In this document: positions 14,885-24,105 of the stretch, piece by piece
How positions within the stretch are numbered: position 1 is the first letter of the stretch
Layout of the letters: each line of letters opens with the position of its first letter
DNA from: Variovorax paradoxus B4
Lineage (GTDB): Bacteria; Pseudomonadota; Gammaproteobacteria; Burkholderiales; Burkholderiaceae_C
Direction: 5' to 3'
DNA: 64,000 nucleotides
Assembly: GCF_000463015.1 (NCBI RefSeq)
Contig: NC_022247.1
Coordinates: 4,278,001 to 4,342,000, forward strand
Notes under the pieces: model-generated
What the model was told of the DNA's origin: nothing
Seen by the model: the letters and a program-made list of their open reading frames with translations, nothing else
Database searches by the model: none
Program-made: the position numbers and the translations under genes

Positions 14885-16841
14885 GTAGGAGTAGGAATGC
14901 CAGTCACCCAGCACCCCCTCCACAGATCCGTACGTGCGGAGCTACCGCATACGGCTCCTGCCTTGGGTCATGACGATCAGACGCTGGTTCGGGTACGGGT
15001 GGCAGATGTTCGCAACAGGCAGCCAATGCGCCATCAATCGATACATTCGACGCCACGTCAGGCCATGGCTCTGACTGCGGCGGCACAGCGTGCGATGCCA
15101 CAGCCCGGCGACCTGGAAGCGGAATGTCCTCAGCCGCGCGCCGTTGCACGGCACGCCGAAGTAGCGCGCATGCCCGGCCACCACCGCCCGCAGGTACTGG
15201 CCCTGCTCCGGGATGGGTTGGTGCATGCGCCTTCTGAGTTCGAGCTTGACCACCTGCAGTTTGGCTCGCAGGCGTTTGGCACTGGTGAGCCGCAGGACCA
15301 TGAAGTGGCCCTTCCTCGTCGTCCCGCAGCAATGCGTGAACCCCAGGAAGTCGAAGGTCTGCGGCTTGCCTTGTCCTCGGCGGCGTCGATTCTCCCGGGC
15401 GAAGCGCCCGAACTCGATCAGCCGCGTCTTCTCGGGGTGCAGCTTCAGCCCGAATTGGCCCAGCCGCTCGGCCACCGCGCGCTGGAAGCGCTCGGCATCG
15501 TCGCGGAACTGGAACCCGGCTACCCAATCGTCGGCGTAACGCACGACGATCACGTCGCCTCGGGCATGGCGCCCCCTCCACTGCTTCACCCACAGGTCGA
15601 ACGCATAGTGCAGGTAGATGTTGGCCAGCAGCGGACTGATGCTCCCACCCTGAACCGTACCCACCTCACTTTGCCTCAGCCTGCCTTCTTCCAGCACGCC
15701 CGCGTGCAGCCATTTCTTGATCAGCCGCACCACGCGCGTGTCCGCCACGCGGTGTTCGATGAACTTCACCAGCCAGTCCCTTTCGATTGTGTCGAAGAAC
15801 TTGGCAATGTCCGCATCGAGAATCCAGCTCACTCGTCTGCTGTGCACACCTACCGCCACGGCATCCAGCGCGTTGTGCGCACTCTTGCCGGGCCTGAAGC
15901 CGTAGCTGAACCCGAGGAAGTCCTGCTCATAGATGGCGTTCAACACTTCGACCGTGGCGCGCTGGACGAGCTTGTCCTCCAGCGCCGGCACGCCCAGCGG
16001 GCGCTTGCTGCCGTCGGCCTTGTCGATGTACACCCGCTTCACAGGCTGGGGCCGGTAGCCCCCTCGGGCCAACCGTTCGGACAGATCCAGGAGGTTGCCC
16101 TCCAGGTCCTGCCCGTACGCCTGCCAGGTCTGGCCGTCCACCCCAGCGGCCGCGTCGCGCTTGAGCGCAAGGTAGGCCGCCTCAAGGCGTTCGACCGCGT
16201 AGATGTGGTGCAGCAGTCCAGTGAACCTCGCACCACGACGGCCCTTTGCCGTCTGTCGTATGCCATCGAGCGCGGTTCCCATGTCATAGACCCGCACCGA
16301 TCTGCGGGACATGCGCGCCGCGATGGCATTTCCCTTGGCCTGCCGCCTTCCCTCCACCGCCTCCGCCGCCGCAGGAGCTTCCCCCGCAGCCTTGTTCGGC
16401 AGCTTCTTCGGTACTACGCAGCAGTCCGACTTCCCGCTCCTATCGCTCATCGTCGTACGCCCTTGGGCTTCACGATGCGCTCTGCACTCGACGCTTCCCA
16501 GCGCGTTGCAGAAGGACGCGGGATCTCCCGGTTTCCGTGCAAGGTGTTTCCGCGCGTGCGCGGGGTCTCTGACCGCGCGGGGTCCCATGCCACCTCGCCA
16601 AAGCGGCAGCATCGGTGTGGCCTTCGGCAATCTCCTACTGCCTCGGCACCCCGGACCACCCGCAGCTCTCGCCGCGGGGCATGTATTACGCGGCTCGATA
16701 CCCGGCCCGCGCGTACCCCTGTCAACGCTTCGCCCACACCCTCACGAATGTGCACGCATGACTCGGGGCCGCCGTAGCTGGCTAAGCCTTCAACGTATGA
16801 CTCTTTCATTCACAACACCTCGCCGGCTTTGACCGGCGCAC
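14885..16841 (-). mobile_element. Group II intron with its encoded protein
   Basis: A complete element of 1957 bp on the minus strand. The 5' end at 16841 reads GTGCGCC, the group II consensus. Domain V is at 14957-14925 (begins GAGCCGTATGCGG), and a short domain VI follows, with a bulged A at 14892, seven bases before the 3' end at 14885 (ends in AC). The 5' exon ends TCTCCT (IBS1); its exact complement AGGAGA occurs inside the intron at 16636-16631, a good EBS1, which supports the boundary. The flanking exons join into a plausible promoter/RBS region for the gene at 16854. Confidence 0.85.
14942..16450 (-). CDS. ltrA: Group II intron reverse transcriptase/maturase
   Basis: 502-residue intron-encoded protein required for splicing and retromobility. 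RT blocks are visible: GVDGQTWQAY, KRPLGVPALEDKLVQ, LDADIAKFFDTI, TVQGGSISPLLANIYL and the catalytic VVRYADDWV, followed by the maturase (X) domain and a short basic C-terminus. I see no HNH endonuclease domain. ATG at 16450 starts MSDRSGKSDC with AAGG upstream; longer in-frame versions would run into intron domain I. The stop codon lies inside domain V, giving the ending QGRSRMR. The protein appears full length and intact. Confidence 0.95.
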   Translation of the reverse strand: MSDRSGKSDCCVVPKKLPNKAAGEAPAAAEAVEGRRQAKGNAIAARMSRRSVRVYDMGTALDGIRQTAKGRRGARFTGLLHHIYAVERLEAAYLALKRDAAAGVDGQTWQAYGQDLEGNLLDLSERLARGGYRPQPVKRVYIDKADGSKRPLGVPALEDKLVQRATVEVLNAIYEQDFLGFSYGFRPGKSAHNALDAVAVGVHSRRVSWILDADIAKFFDTIERDWLVKFIEHRVADTRVVRLIKKWLHAGVLEEGRLRQSEVGTVQGGSISPLLANIYLHYAFDLWVKQWRGRHARGDVIVVRYADDWVAGFQFRDDAERFQRAVAERLGQFGLKLHPEKTRLIEFGRFARENRRRRGQGKPQTFDFLGFTHCCGTTRKGHFMVLRLTSAKRLRAKLQVVKLELRRRMHQPIPEQGQYLRAVVAGHARYFGVPCNGARLRTFRFQVAGLWHRTLCRRSQSHGLTWRRMYRLMAHWLPVANICHPYPNQRLIVMTQGRSRMR

Positions 16842-16853
16842 AGGAGACAAGAC

Positions 16854-18053
16854 ATGGCCAGACTCCGTCCGCATGCGGCAATCGCCGCACTGCTTTGCGT
16901 TGCCGCCACCGCCGCCTGGGCACAACAGCCGCCGGCCGAGGAGCCGGGCTGGGCCAAGGGGCGCCCCAAGACCGAAGCCGCCACGCGCATGGCGCCGGTG
17001 CCCTCCTTCCCGATCCCGACCGCGCCCGACCAGCTGCCCACCGCCAAGTTCAAGCTGCCGCCCGGCTTCAAGGTGGAGACCTGGGCCTCGGGCGTGCTCG
17101 ATGCGCGCTCGCTGCGCCAGGGCGACAAGGGCACGGTCTTCGTGAGCACGCTGTTCGTGGGCAACAAGGTCTATGCCATTGCGGAGAAGGGCGACCGCAA
17201 GCCGAAGACCATCGTCGACAAGACCGAATTCGCCACCGGCATCGAGTTCCACAAGGGCGCGCTCTATCTGGCCACCCACAAGCAGATCGTTCGCTACGAC
17301 GGCATCGAGGACAAGCTCGACAACCCCGGCACGCCCGCGGTGCTCAACGACAAGCTGCCCGGCGGGCAGGACCACAGCTGGCGCTACCTTCGCGTGCGCG
17401 ACGGCAAGCTCTATTACGCCGTGGGTGCGCCCTGCAACATCTGCGATCCCGACGAGGCGCATGCGCGCATCTTTCGCATGAACCTCGACGGCAGCGGCAT
17501 CGAGACCGTGGCGCGCGGCGTGCGCAACACGGTGGGCTTCGACTTCGACCCCAAGACCGGCAACCTCTGGTTCACCGACAACGGCCGCGACTGGCTCAGC
17601 GAAGACCTGCCGAACGACGAGCTGAACGTGGTGACCAAGCCCGACCAGCATTTCGGCTATCCGTATTGCCACCAGGGCAACATCGCCGACCCCGAATTCG
17701 GCTGGGGCAAGAACTGCGGTGAGTTCACGAAGCCCGCCGCGCTGCTCGGCCCGCACGCCGCCTCGCTGGGCCTGGCCTTCTACAACGGAAAGATGTTCCC
17801 CACCAAGTACCGCGGCGCGATGTTCATCGCCCGCCACGGTCCGTGGAACCGCACCGTCAAGTACGCCGACATTGCCGTGGCATGGCCTGACGGCAAGGGC
17901 GGCGCGAAGGTCGAGCCCTTCATGACGGGCTTCGTCGAGAACAACAACTACCTTGGCCGGCCGGTGGACTTCCTGGTGCTGAAGGACGGCTCCATGCTCG
18001 TGAGCGACGACCACGCCGGCGCGATCTACCGCATCAGCTACGGCGGCCGATGA
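16854..18053 (+). CDS. Exported PQQ-type sugar (sorbosone) dehydrogenase
   Basis: 399 residues with a Sec signal peptide (MARLRPHAAIAALLCVAATA, cleaved after AWA) and a six-bladed beta-propeller of the soluble glucose/sorbosone dehydrogenase family. Blade-typical stretches include PPGFKVETWA, GVRNTVGFDFDPKTGNLWFT and HGPWNRT. It probably oxidises a sugar or alcohol in the periplasm and hands electrons to the cytochrome c encoded next, with which it overlaps by 4 bp (ATGA). The RBS AGGAG at 16843-16847 directly abuts the group II intron end, so only 12 bp of native upstream sequence remain. Exact substrate unknown. Confidence 0.85.
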   Translation: MARLRPHAAIAALLCVAATAAWAQQPPAEEPGWAKGRPKTEAATRMAPVPSFPIPTAPDQLPTAKFKLPPGFKVETWASGVLDARSLRQGDKGTVFVSTLFVGNKVYAIAEKGDRKPKTIVDKTEFATGIEFHKGALYLATHKQIVRYDGIEDKLDNPGTPAVLNDKLPGGQDHSWRYLRVRDGKLYYAVGAPCNICDPDEAHARIFRMNLDGSGIETVARGVRNTVGFDFDPKTGNLWFTDNGRDWLSEDLPNDELNVVTKPDQHFGYPYCHQGNIADPEFGWGKNCGEFTKPAALLGPHAASLGLAFYNGKMFPTKYRGAMFIARHGPWNRTVKYADIAVAWPDGKGGAKVEPFMTGFVENNNYLGRPVDFLVLKDGSMLVSDDHAGAIYRISYGGR

Positions 18054-18703
18054 GCAAGAGCTTTCTCTTCATCGCGCAGTCCATTGCGGGCATCGCCATG
18101 ACGCTCCTCGCTTCAGCGGCACCGCCTGCCGGCGCACAGGGCACGCAGCCTGCGCAGGGCAGCTATGCGCAGCGCTATGCGGCCGTGTGCGCCTCGTGCC
18201 ACGGCGCGAACGGGCGCAGCGACATGGCGGGAGCGCCGGCGCTCGCAGGCCAGCATTCGTTCTATGCGATCACGCAGCTGTTCCTGTTCCGCGAAGGCCG
18301 GCGCGACAACCCCGCGATGTCGGCAGTGACAAAGACCATGAAGGACGAGGACCTGCGCGGCTTCTCGGAGTTCATCGCCACGCTGGCGCCGGTGCCCGCC
18401 GCGCCGCCGGCCGCGCCGCCCGATGCGGCGCGCATGGCACGCGGCCAGGCCTTGGCGCAAACGCATCGCTGCGTGATCTGCCACGGCGCCGACCTGAGCG
18501 GCGGCCAGCAGGTCCCGCGCATCGCGCAGCAGCGCGAAGACTATCTGCAGCTGACCCTGCACGGCTTCCGCACGGGCAAGCGCCCGGGCTACACACAGGC
18601 CATGACCGAAGCCCTGAGCGGCATCCCGCCGGAGGACCTGGACACCCTTGCCTACTACGTGGCGCGCTTTCCCGGCGCAGCCGCCAGGCCGTCCGGCAAG
18701 TAA
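18050..18703 (+). CDS. Dihaem cytochrome c
   Basis: 217 residues, signal peptide (cleavage near AQG) and two class I cytochrome c domains with haem motifs CASCH (near 50) and CVICH (near 140), each followed by a distal Met-containing region. A proline/alanine-rich linker (PVPAAPPAAPPD) joins the domains. The start overlaps the sugar dehydrogenase stop (ATGA), so the pair forms a periplasmic dehydrogenase/electron acceptor unit. The fold resembles cytochrome c4, but gene context supports a dehydrogenase partner. Confidence 0.88.
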   Translation: MSKSFLFIAQSIAGIAMTLLASAAPPAGAQGTQPAQGSYAQRYAAVCASCHGANGRSDMAGAPALAGQHSFYAITQLFLFREGRRDNPAMSAVTKTMKDEDLRGFSEFIATLAPVPAAPPAAPPDAARMARGQALAQTHRCVICHGADLSGGQQVPRIAQQREDYLQLTLHGFRTGKRPGYTQAMTEALSGIPPEDLDTLAYYVARFPGAAARPSGK

Positions 18704-18812
18704 GGAGCCGCCACCACGGCACGGCGTCGGCGAAGCGCGGCGCGGGGAAAGCGTTTGCCGCCCCGCGCTCTCGCCACCACTCAACCCCCATACATCAACG
18801 GAGTCGAATCTC

Positions 18813-20972
18813 TTGGAAGTTTCATTCAGCAAGGAAGTGGAGCTGCTGCGCCTGGGCGCCGGCGCCACTTTTCATGGCGAGGGCATCCTCGCAATCACCA
18901 AGGGCCTGCTGCAGTCGGGCGTGGCATACGTGGGCGGCTACCAGGGCGCGCCGGTGTCGCACCTGCTCGACGTCATGGTGCAGGGCAAGGCCTACATGGA
19001 CGAACTCGGCGTGCATGTGGAGGCCTGCTCCAACGAAGCCTCGGCCGCGGCGATGCTCGGCGCCTCCATTCATTACCCGCTGCGCGGCGCGGTCACCTGG
19101 AAGTCGATAGTCGGCACCAACGTGGCGGCCGATGCGCTCTCCAACCTGTCGTCGCCCGGCGTGACCGGCGGCGTGCTGGTGGTGGTGGGCGAGGACTATG
19201 GCGAAGGCGCCAGCGTGATCCAGGAGCGAACGCACGCCTATGCGCTCAAGTCGAGCATGTGCCTGCTCGACCCGCGGCCCGACCTGGGCGTGATGGTGCG
19301 CATGGTGGAAGAAGGCTTCTGCCTTTCGGAAGCCTCCAACATGCCCTGCCTGATGGAGCTGCGCATCCGCACCTGCCACGTGCGCGGCAGCTTCGAGTGC
19401 AAGGACAACATCGCGCCCGCGGTATCGACCCGCGCGTTGATGAGCGAGCCCGCGGGCTTCGACTACATGCGGCTCGCGCATCCGCCCGTCACCTTCCGGC
19501 ACGAAAAACTCAAGGGCGACGAGCGCATTCCGGCCGCGCGGCGCCACATCATCGAGCACGGGCTCAACGAGCTGATTCCGGGCGGCCGGCATGCCGGCCT
19601 CGGCATCGTGGTGCAGGGCGGGCTCTACAACGCGCTCATCCGCAGCCTGCAGCAGCAGGGCCTGGCCGACGCCTTCGGCGAGACGGACATCCCGATCCTG
19701 GTGCTCAACGTGACCTACCCGCTGGTGCCCGAGCAGGTGGCCGACTTCTGCGTGGGCAAGCGTGCCGTGCTGGTGGTGGAGGAAGGCCAGCCCGAATACA
19801 TCGAACAGGACATCGCCACCCTGCTGCGCCGGCGCGACATCCAGACGCCGCTGCACGGCAAGGACATGCTGCCCGCAGCCGGAGAATACGGCGTCGAGGT
19901 GCTCGCGGGCGGCCTCGGCGCGTTCGCCGCGAAATACATCGAGACCAGCGAGGCTTCATCTTCCGCGCAGGCCTGGCTGGCCGGCAACCGCGAGCGCCGC
20001 GAGGCCGTGGCCCGACAGCTCGAGACGCCGCTGCCCAACCGGCCGCCGAGCTTCTGCATCGGCTGCCCCGAGCGCCCGGTGTTCTCGGCCCTGAAGCTCG
20101 CGCAGCAGGAGACGGGGCCGGTGCACATCGCGGCCGACATCGGCTGCCATGCCTTCGGCACCTTCGAGCCCTTCTCGATGGGGCATTCGATCCTCGGCTA
20201 CGGCATGAGCCTGGCGAGCCGCGCGGGCGTGGCGCCCATGATGAACCGCCGCACGCTGTCGATCATGGGCGACGGCGGCTTCTGGCACAACGGGCTGCTC
20301 ACGGGCGTGCAGAGCGCGCTCTTCAACGGCGACGACGCGGTGCTGCTGATCTTCAAGAACGGCTACACCTCGGCCACCGGTACGCAGGACATCATCTCCA
20401 CGCCCGACGACGAGATGAAGGAGCGCGCCGTCGACAAGCAGCAGAGCCTGGTCGACAAGAACCAGACCATCGAGGCCACGCTCACGGGCCTGGGCGTGAA
20501 GTGGATGCGCACCGTCACCACCTACGACGTGGAGCGCATGCGCAAGACGCTGACCGAAGCGCTCACCAGCGACTTCAACGGCCTGAAGGTGGTGATTGCC
20601 GAAGGCGAATGCCAGCTCGAGCGCCAGCGCCGCATCAAGCCCTGGCTTGCCGGCCTCCTTCAGCGCGGCGAGCGCGTGGTGCGCGTGAAGTACGGCGTCG
20701 ACGAGGACGTGTGCAACGGCGACCACGCCTGCATCCGCCTGTCGGGCTGCCCCACGCTCACGCTCAAGGACAACCCCGACCCGCTCAAGGTCGACCCCGT
20801 CGCCACCGTGATCGACGGCTGCGTGGGCTGCGGCCTGTGCGGCGAGAACGCGCATGCGGCCACGCTGTGCCCGAGCTTCTACCGCGCCGAGGTGGTGCAG
20901 AACCCGAAGTGGCACGAGCGCCTGCTGCACGCGCTGCGCGGCGCCGTGGTGCGCGTGCTGCAACCCGCATGA
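18813..20972 (+). CDS. iorA: Indolepyruvate ferredoxin oxidoreductase, alpha subunit (IorA)
   Basis: 719 residues. 2-oxoacid:ferredoxin oxidoreductase that decarboxylates aryl pyruvates such as indolepyruvate to acyl-CoA. N-terminal pyrimidine-binding domain (GGYQGAPVSHLLDVM), C-terminal TPP domain (IMGDGGFWHNGLLTG), then a ferredoxin-like tail with CNGDHACIRLSGCP and CVGCGLC for 4Fe-4S clusters. I propose the TTG at 18813 because GGAG lies nine bases upstream and the next residues (EVSFSKEVELL) begin the conserved region; the only upstream in-frame ATG, at 18648, lies inside the preceding cytochrome gene. Unlike archaeal IorA, its partner gene carries a large extra C-terminal domain. Confidence 0.9.
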   Translation: MEVSFSKEVELLRLGAGATFHGEGILAITKGLLQSGVAYVGGYQGAPVSHLLDVMVQGKAYMDELGVHVEACSNEASAAAMLGASIHYPLRGAVTWKSIVGTNVAADALSNLSSPGVTGGVLVVVGEDYGEGASVIQERTHAYALKSSMCLLDPRPDLGVMVRMVEEGFCLSEASNMPCLMELRIRTCHVRGSFECKDNIAPAVSTRALMSEPAGFDYMRLAHPPVTFRHEKLKGDERIPAARRHIIEHGLNELIPGGRHAGLGIVVQGGLYNALIRSLQQQGLADAFGETDIPILVLNVTYPLVPEQVADFCVGKRAVLVVEEGQPEYIEQDIATLLRRRDIQTPLHGKDMLPAAGEYGVEVLAGGLGAFAAKYIETSEASSSAQAWLAGNRERREAVARQLETPLPNRPPSFCIGCPERPVFSALKLAQQETGPVHIAADIGCHAFGTFEPFSMGHSILGYGMSLASRAGVAPMMNRRTLSIMGDGGFWHNGLLTGVQSALFNGDDAVLLIFKNGYTSATGTQDIISTPDDEMKERAVDKQQSLVDKNQTIEATLTGLGVKWMRTVTTYDVERMRKTLTEALTSDFNGLKVVIAEGECQLERQRRIKPWLAGLLQRGERVVRVKYGVDEDVCNGDHACIRLSGCPTLTLKDNPDPLKVDPVATVIDGCVGCGLCGENAHAATLCPSFYRAEVVQNPKWHERLLHALRGAVVRVLQPA

Positions 20973-20983
20973 GAGACGACGAC

Positions 20984-22606
20984 ATGGAACAGAACCGCCC
21001 CATCTCCCTGCTCGTCTGCGCCCTAGGCGGCGAAGGCGGCGGCGTGCTCACCGAGTGGCTGGTCGACATCGCGCGCCACGCCGGCCATGCCGCGCAGAGC
21101 ACGTCGATTCCCGGCGTGGCGCAGCGCACCGGCGCCACCACCTACTACATCGAGGTTTTCCCGGTGCCGCTCGTGCAGCTTGCCGGCCGGCGCCCGGTGT
21201 TCAGCCTGAGCCCGGTGCCGGGCGCGCTCGACGCCATCGTGTCGTCGGAGCTGCTCGAAACGGCGCGCCAGATCGGCAACGGCATGAGCGCGCCGCTGCG
21301 CACGCTGGTCATCAGCTCGTCGGCGCGCATCTTCACCACCGCGGAGCGCATGCAGCCCGGCGACGGCCGCGCCGATGCGCAGCGCCTCGTCGACGTGGTG
21401 AAGGCCTTCAGCCGCGAACACCATGTGTTCGACATGAACGCGATGGCGCGCGAGACCGGCACGGTGGTCAGCGCGGTGATGCTCGGCGCCATCGCGGGCA
21501 GCGGCCTGTTTCCGTTCCCGCGCGAGGCCTATGAGCACGTGGTGCGCGGCGGCGACGCCCGCGCGCCCGAGAAGCTGGGCAAGATGGCCGCCGCCAGCCT
21601 GCGCGGCTTTGCAGCAGGCTTCGAGGCCGTGGGCACGCCGCGCGCGCAGGCCGCCTTCGTGAGCAGCGTGCTGGCCGCCGACACCCGCGACGCACCGCCA
21701 CCGCCGCGCGCATTGCCGGACGAACTGGCGCGGCGCTTTCCGCCCGCCGTGCACGACATGCTCACGCTCGGCCATGCGCGCGTGCTCGACTACCAGGACG
21801 CCGGCTACGCCGCCCTCTACGCCGACCGGCTGGGCCGGGTGCTCGATGCCGAGCGCGCCGCCGACCCGGCCGGCGCGCAGGGCTTTGCCATCACCCGCGA
21901 AATCGCGCGCTGGCTCGCGCTCTGGATGGCCTTCGACGACATCGTGCGCGTGGCCGCGCTCAAGGGCCGCGCCAGCCGCGCACAGCGCGTGCGGCAGGAA
22001 GTGCGCGCGGCCGAGGAAGACATCGTGAAGGTCTACGACCACTTCAAGCCCGGCGCGGCCGAGTTCGCCGCATTGCTGCCGGCGGGCCTGGCGCGCCGCG
22101 TCACCGCGTGGGACCGCGGCAGGCAGGCACGCGGCCTCGCACCCTGGGCGCTGCCTTTGCAGGTGGGCAGCCACTCGGTGGCCGGCATGGCCTCGCTGCG
22201 CCTCTTGTCATCGCTGAAGTGGCTGCGCCGCCGCGGCCATCGCTTTGCCGAGGAGCAGGCGCTGATCGAACGCTGGCTCGCGGCGGTGGAGGCCGGCACG
22301 CGCGAGGCCTGGGTGCTGGGCCACGAGCTCGCGCTGTGCGGCCGGCTCATCAAGGGCTATGGCAGCACCAACGAGCGCGGCAAGCACAACCTGCTGCACA
22401 TGATCGGCGAACTCGCAGGCCGTGCAACGCTGCCCGCGCCGGCGCGCGCCGAGGCGATTGCCGCGGCGCGCGAAGCAGCCCTGGCCGACGAGGGAGGCAA
22501 GGCGCTCGACGCCGCGCTGGTGCGCCACGGTGCCGCGCCGCGGCCGGTGCAGGCGCAGCCGATCCGCTGGATGAAACGGCCGCCATCCACCACCGCCCGC
22601 CCCTGA
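20984..22606 (+). CDS. iorB: Indolepyruvate oxidoreductase subunit B-like protein with C-terminal extension
   Basis: 540 residues. The first about 200 form the gamma-type domain of 2-oxoacid ferredoxin oxidoreductases (CALGGEGGGVLTEWL, STSIPGVAQRTGATTYYIEV). The remaining about 300 residues form a mostly helical extension, rich in Ala and Arg, found in proteobacterial IorB-like proteins (DUF6537 type as I recall). With IorA it should form a complex that oxidises aromatic 2-oxoacids made by transamination. An alternative ATG at 20969 overlaps the iorA stop but has no RBS; 20984 has GAGAG upstream. I keep 20984. Confidence 0.85.
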   Translation: MEQNRPISLLVCALGGEGGGVLTEWLVDIARHAGHAAQSTSIPGVAQRTGATTYYIEVFPVPLVQLAGRRPVFSLSPVPGALDAIVSSELLETARQIGNGMSAPLRTLVISSSARIFTTAERMQPGDGRADAQRLVDVVKAFSREHHVFDMNAMARETGTVVSAVMLGAIAGSGLFPFPREAYEHVVRGGDARAPEKLGKMAAASLRGFAAGFEAVGTPRAQAAFVSSVLAADTRDAPPPPRALPDELARRFPPAVHDMLTLGHARVLDYQDAGYAALYADRLGRVLDAERAADPAGAQGFAITREIARWLALWMAFDDIVRVAALKGRASRAQRVRQEVRAAEEDIVKVYDHFKPGAAEFAALLPAGLARRVTAWDRGRQARGLAPWALPLQVGSHSVAGMASLRLLSSLKWLRRRGHRFAEEQALIERWLAAVEAGTREAWVLGHELALCGRLIKGYGSTNERGKHNLLHMIGELAGRATLPAPARAEAIAAAREAALADEGGKALDAALVRHGAAPRPVQAQPIRWMKRPPSTTARP

Positions 22607-22634
22607 TTCCATGACAACACAGGAGACACCACTC

Positions 22635-23624
22635 ATGCCCCACCATGCCCTTCCCTGGCGGCGACGCCTGCTGTTCAGCGCCGCCTGCGTGCTGCTGGCC
22701 TGTGCGCACGCACAGGCGCATGCCGACACATGGCCCGCCAAGCCGATCAAGGTGGTCGTCAACTTTCCGCCCGGCGGCGCCGCCGACCAGATCGCGCGCG
22801 CGGTCTCGCAGCCGCTGCAGGAAGCGCTCAAGCAACCGGTGGTGATCGAGAACCGCGCGGGTGCCAACGGCAACGTCGGCGGCGAGGCGGTGGCGCGCGC
22901 ACCGGCCGACGGCTACACGCTGCTCATGAGTTCGGGCGGCATGGTGTCGGTGAACCCGCACCTGTATTCGCGCATGAGCTTCGATCCCGCGAAGGACCTG
23001 GTGCCGGTGGCAGCGGCCGCGCGCGTGCTGGTGTTTCTGGTGATCAGGCCCTCGCTGCCGCCCGTGAATGTGCGCGAGTTCATCTCGTACGCCAAGACCA
23101 ACCCGGGCAAGCTGTCGTACGGCTCGCCGGGCAACGGCAGCTCGCCGCACCTGGCGGGCGAGATGTTCAAGAGCCAGGCGGGCCTCTTCGCGCTGCACGT
23201 GCCCTACCGCGGCGCGGCGCCCGCCCTGCAGGACCTGCTGGCGGGCCAGATCGACTACGCCTTCGATCCGGGCATCGGCCTGCAGCAGGTGCGCGCGGGC
23301 AAGCTCCGGCTGCTTGCGGTCGGCAGCCCGCACCGCTCACCGCTCTTTCCCGATGTGCCCACGCTCGACGAAGCCGGACTGCGCGGCTTCGACGCCGACA
23401 CCGTGTTCGGCTTCTACGCGCCCGCAGGCACGCCGCCGGAGGTGGTGGCGCAACTCAACGCCCAGATCAACCGCGCGCTCGCGCTGCCGGCCGTGAAGGA
23501 ACGCATCGCCTCGCTTGGCGGCGAGGCGGTGCCGGGCTCGCCGGCCGAATTCCAGCGGCGCGCGGCGGCCGATTCGCAGCGCTTCGGCGCGCTGATCCGC
23601 GACCGCAAGATCGTCGCGGATTGA
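22635..23624 (+). CDS. Bug-family (TTT) periplasmic substrate-binding protein
   Basis: 329 residues, signal peptide (MPHHALPWRRRLLFSAACVL, cleavage near AHA). Typical Bug features: WPAKPIKVVVNFPPGGAADQ, VIENRAGANGNVGGEAVA and the DGYTLL stretch. Binding proteins of this family capture carboxylates or small aromatic compounds for a tripartite tricarboxylate transporter, but no TctA/TctB genes lie nearby, as is usual in Burkholderiales. ATG at 22635 has AGGAG at 22620-22624; the ATG at 22611 lies upstream of that RBS and is rejected. Its place after iorAB suggests an aromatic acid ligand; this is inference. Confidence 0.85.
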   Translation: MPHHALPWRRRLLFSAACVLLACAHAQAHADTWPAKPIKVVVNFPPGGAADQIARAVSQPLQEALKQPVVIENRAGANGNVGGEAVARAPADGYTLLMSSGGMVSVNPHLYSRMSFDPAKDLVPVAAAARVLVFLVIRPSLPPVNVREFISYAKTNPGKLSYGSPGNGSSPHLAGEMFKSQAGLFALHVPYRGAAPALQDLLAGQIDYAFDPGIGLQQVRAGKLRLLAVGSPHRSPLFPDVPTLDEAGLRGFDADTVFGFYAPAGTPPEVVAQLNAQINRALALPAVKERIASLGGEAVPGSPAEFQRRAAADSQRFGALIRDRKIVAD

Positions 23625-23664
23625 ACGCACGCATCGCCCCGTGGCGGCCGACGAGAATGAACTG

Positions 23665-24084
23665 ATGAGCAACAGCAAAGAGATCACCTACACCGCGCGC
23701 GTCGAGTTCGGCGACTGCGATCCCGCCGGCATCGTCTGGTTTCCCAACTTCTTCCGCTGGATCGATGCGGCGTCGCGCCACTTCTTCGCCGAATGCGGCG
23801 TGCCGCGCTGGGAAGAAACGGCGCGCACGCTGGGCGTGATCGGCACGCCGCTGGTCGACACGCACACCCGCTTCGTCAAGGCCGCAAGCTACGGCGACAC
23901 GCTGCAGATCGCGGTGCGCATCGCCGAGTGGCGCGACAAGAGCTTCGTGCAGACCTACCGCGTCCTGCGCGGCGACGAGCTGATCCTCGAATGCGAGGAG
24001 GTGCGCATCTTCGCGGCGAAGCGCGAAGGCGGCGGCATCCGCGCGGTGCCCATTCCACCCACGATCCGGGCGCTCTGCGACTAG
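23665..24084 (+). CDS. Hotdog-fold acyl-CoA thioesterase (4HBT type)
   Basis: 139 residues. Starts MSNSKEITYTARVEFGDCDP; the 4-hydroxybenzoyl-CoA thioesterase motif GDCDPAGIVWFPNFFRWID contains the candidate catalytic Asp. Length is normal for single-hotdog enzymes. In line with iorAB it could hydrolyse an arylacetyl-CoA made by the oxidoreductase, but substrate is not deducible. A GTG at 23641 would add eight residues; ATG 23665 fits the family start better. Confidence 0.85.
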   Translation: MSNSKEITYTARVEFGDCDPAGIVWFPNFFRWIDAASRHFFAECGVPRWEETARTLGVIGTPLVDTHTRFVKAASYGDTLQIAVRIAEWRDKSFVQTYRVLRGDELILECEEVRIFAAKREGGGIRAVPIPPTIRALCD

Positions 24085-24105
24085 GCCGCGTCTTAGAATG
24101 GCCCG

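Noticed and set aside
14897..16777. A 626-codon plus-strand frame over the group II intron
   Set aside because: The minus strand encodes a complete reverse transcriptase with YADD, and the plus frame has no recognisable motif.
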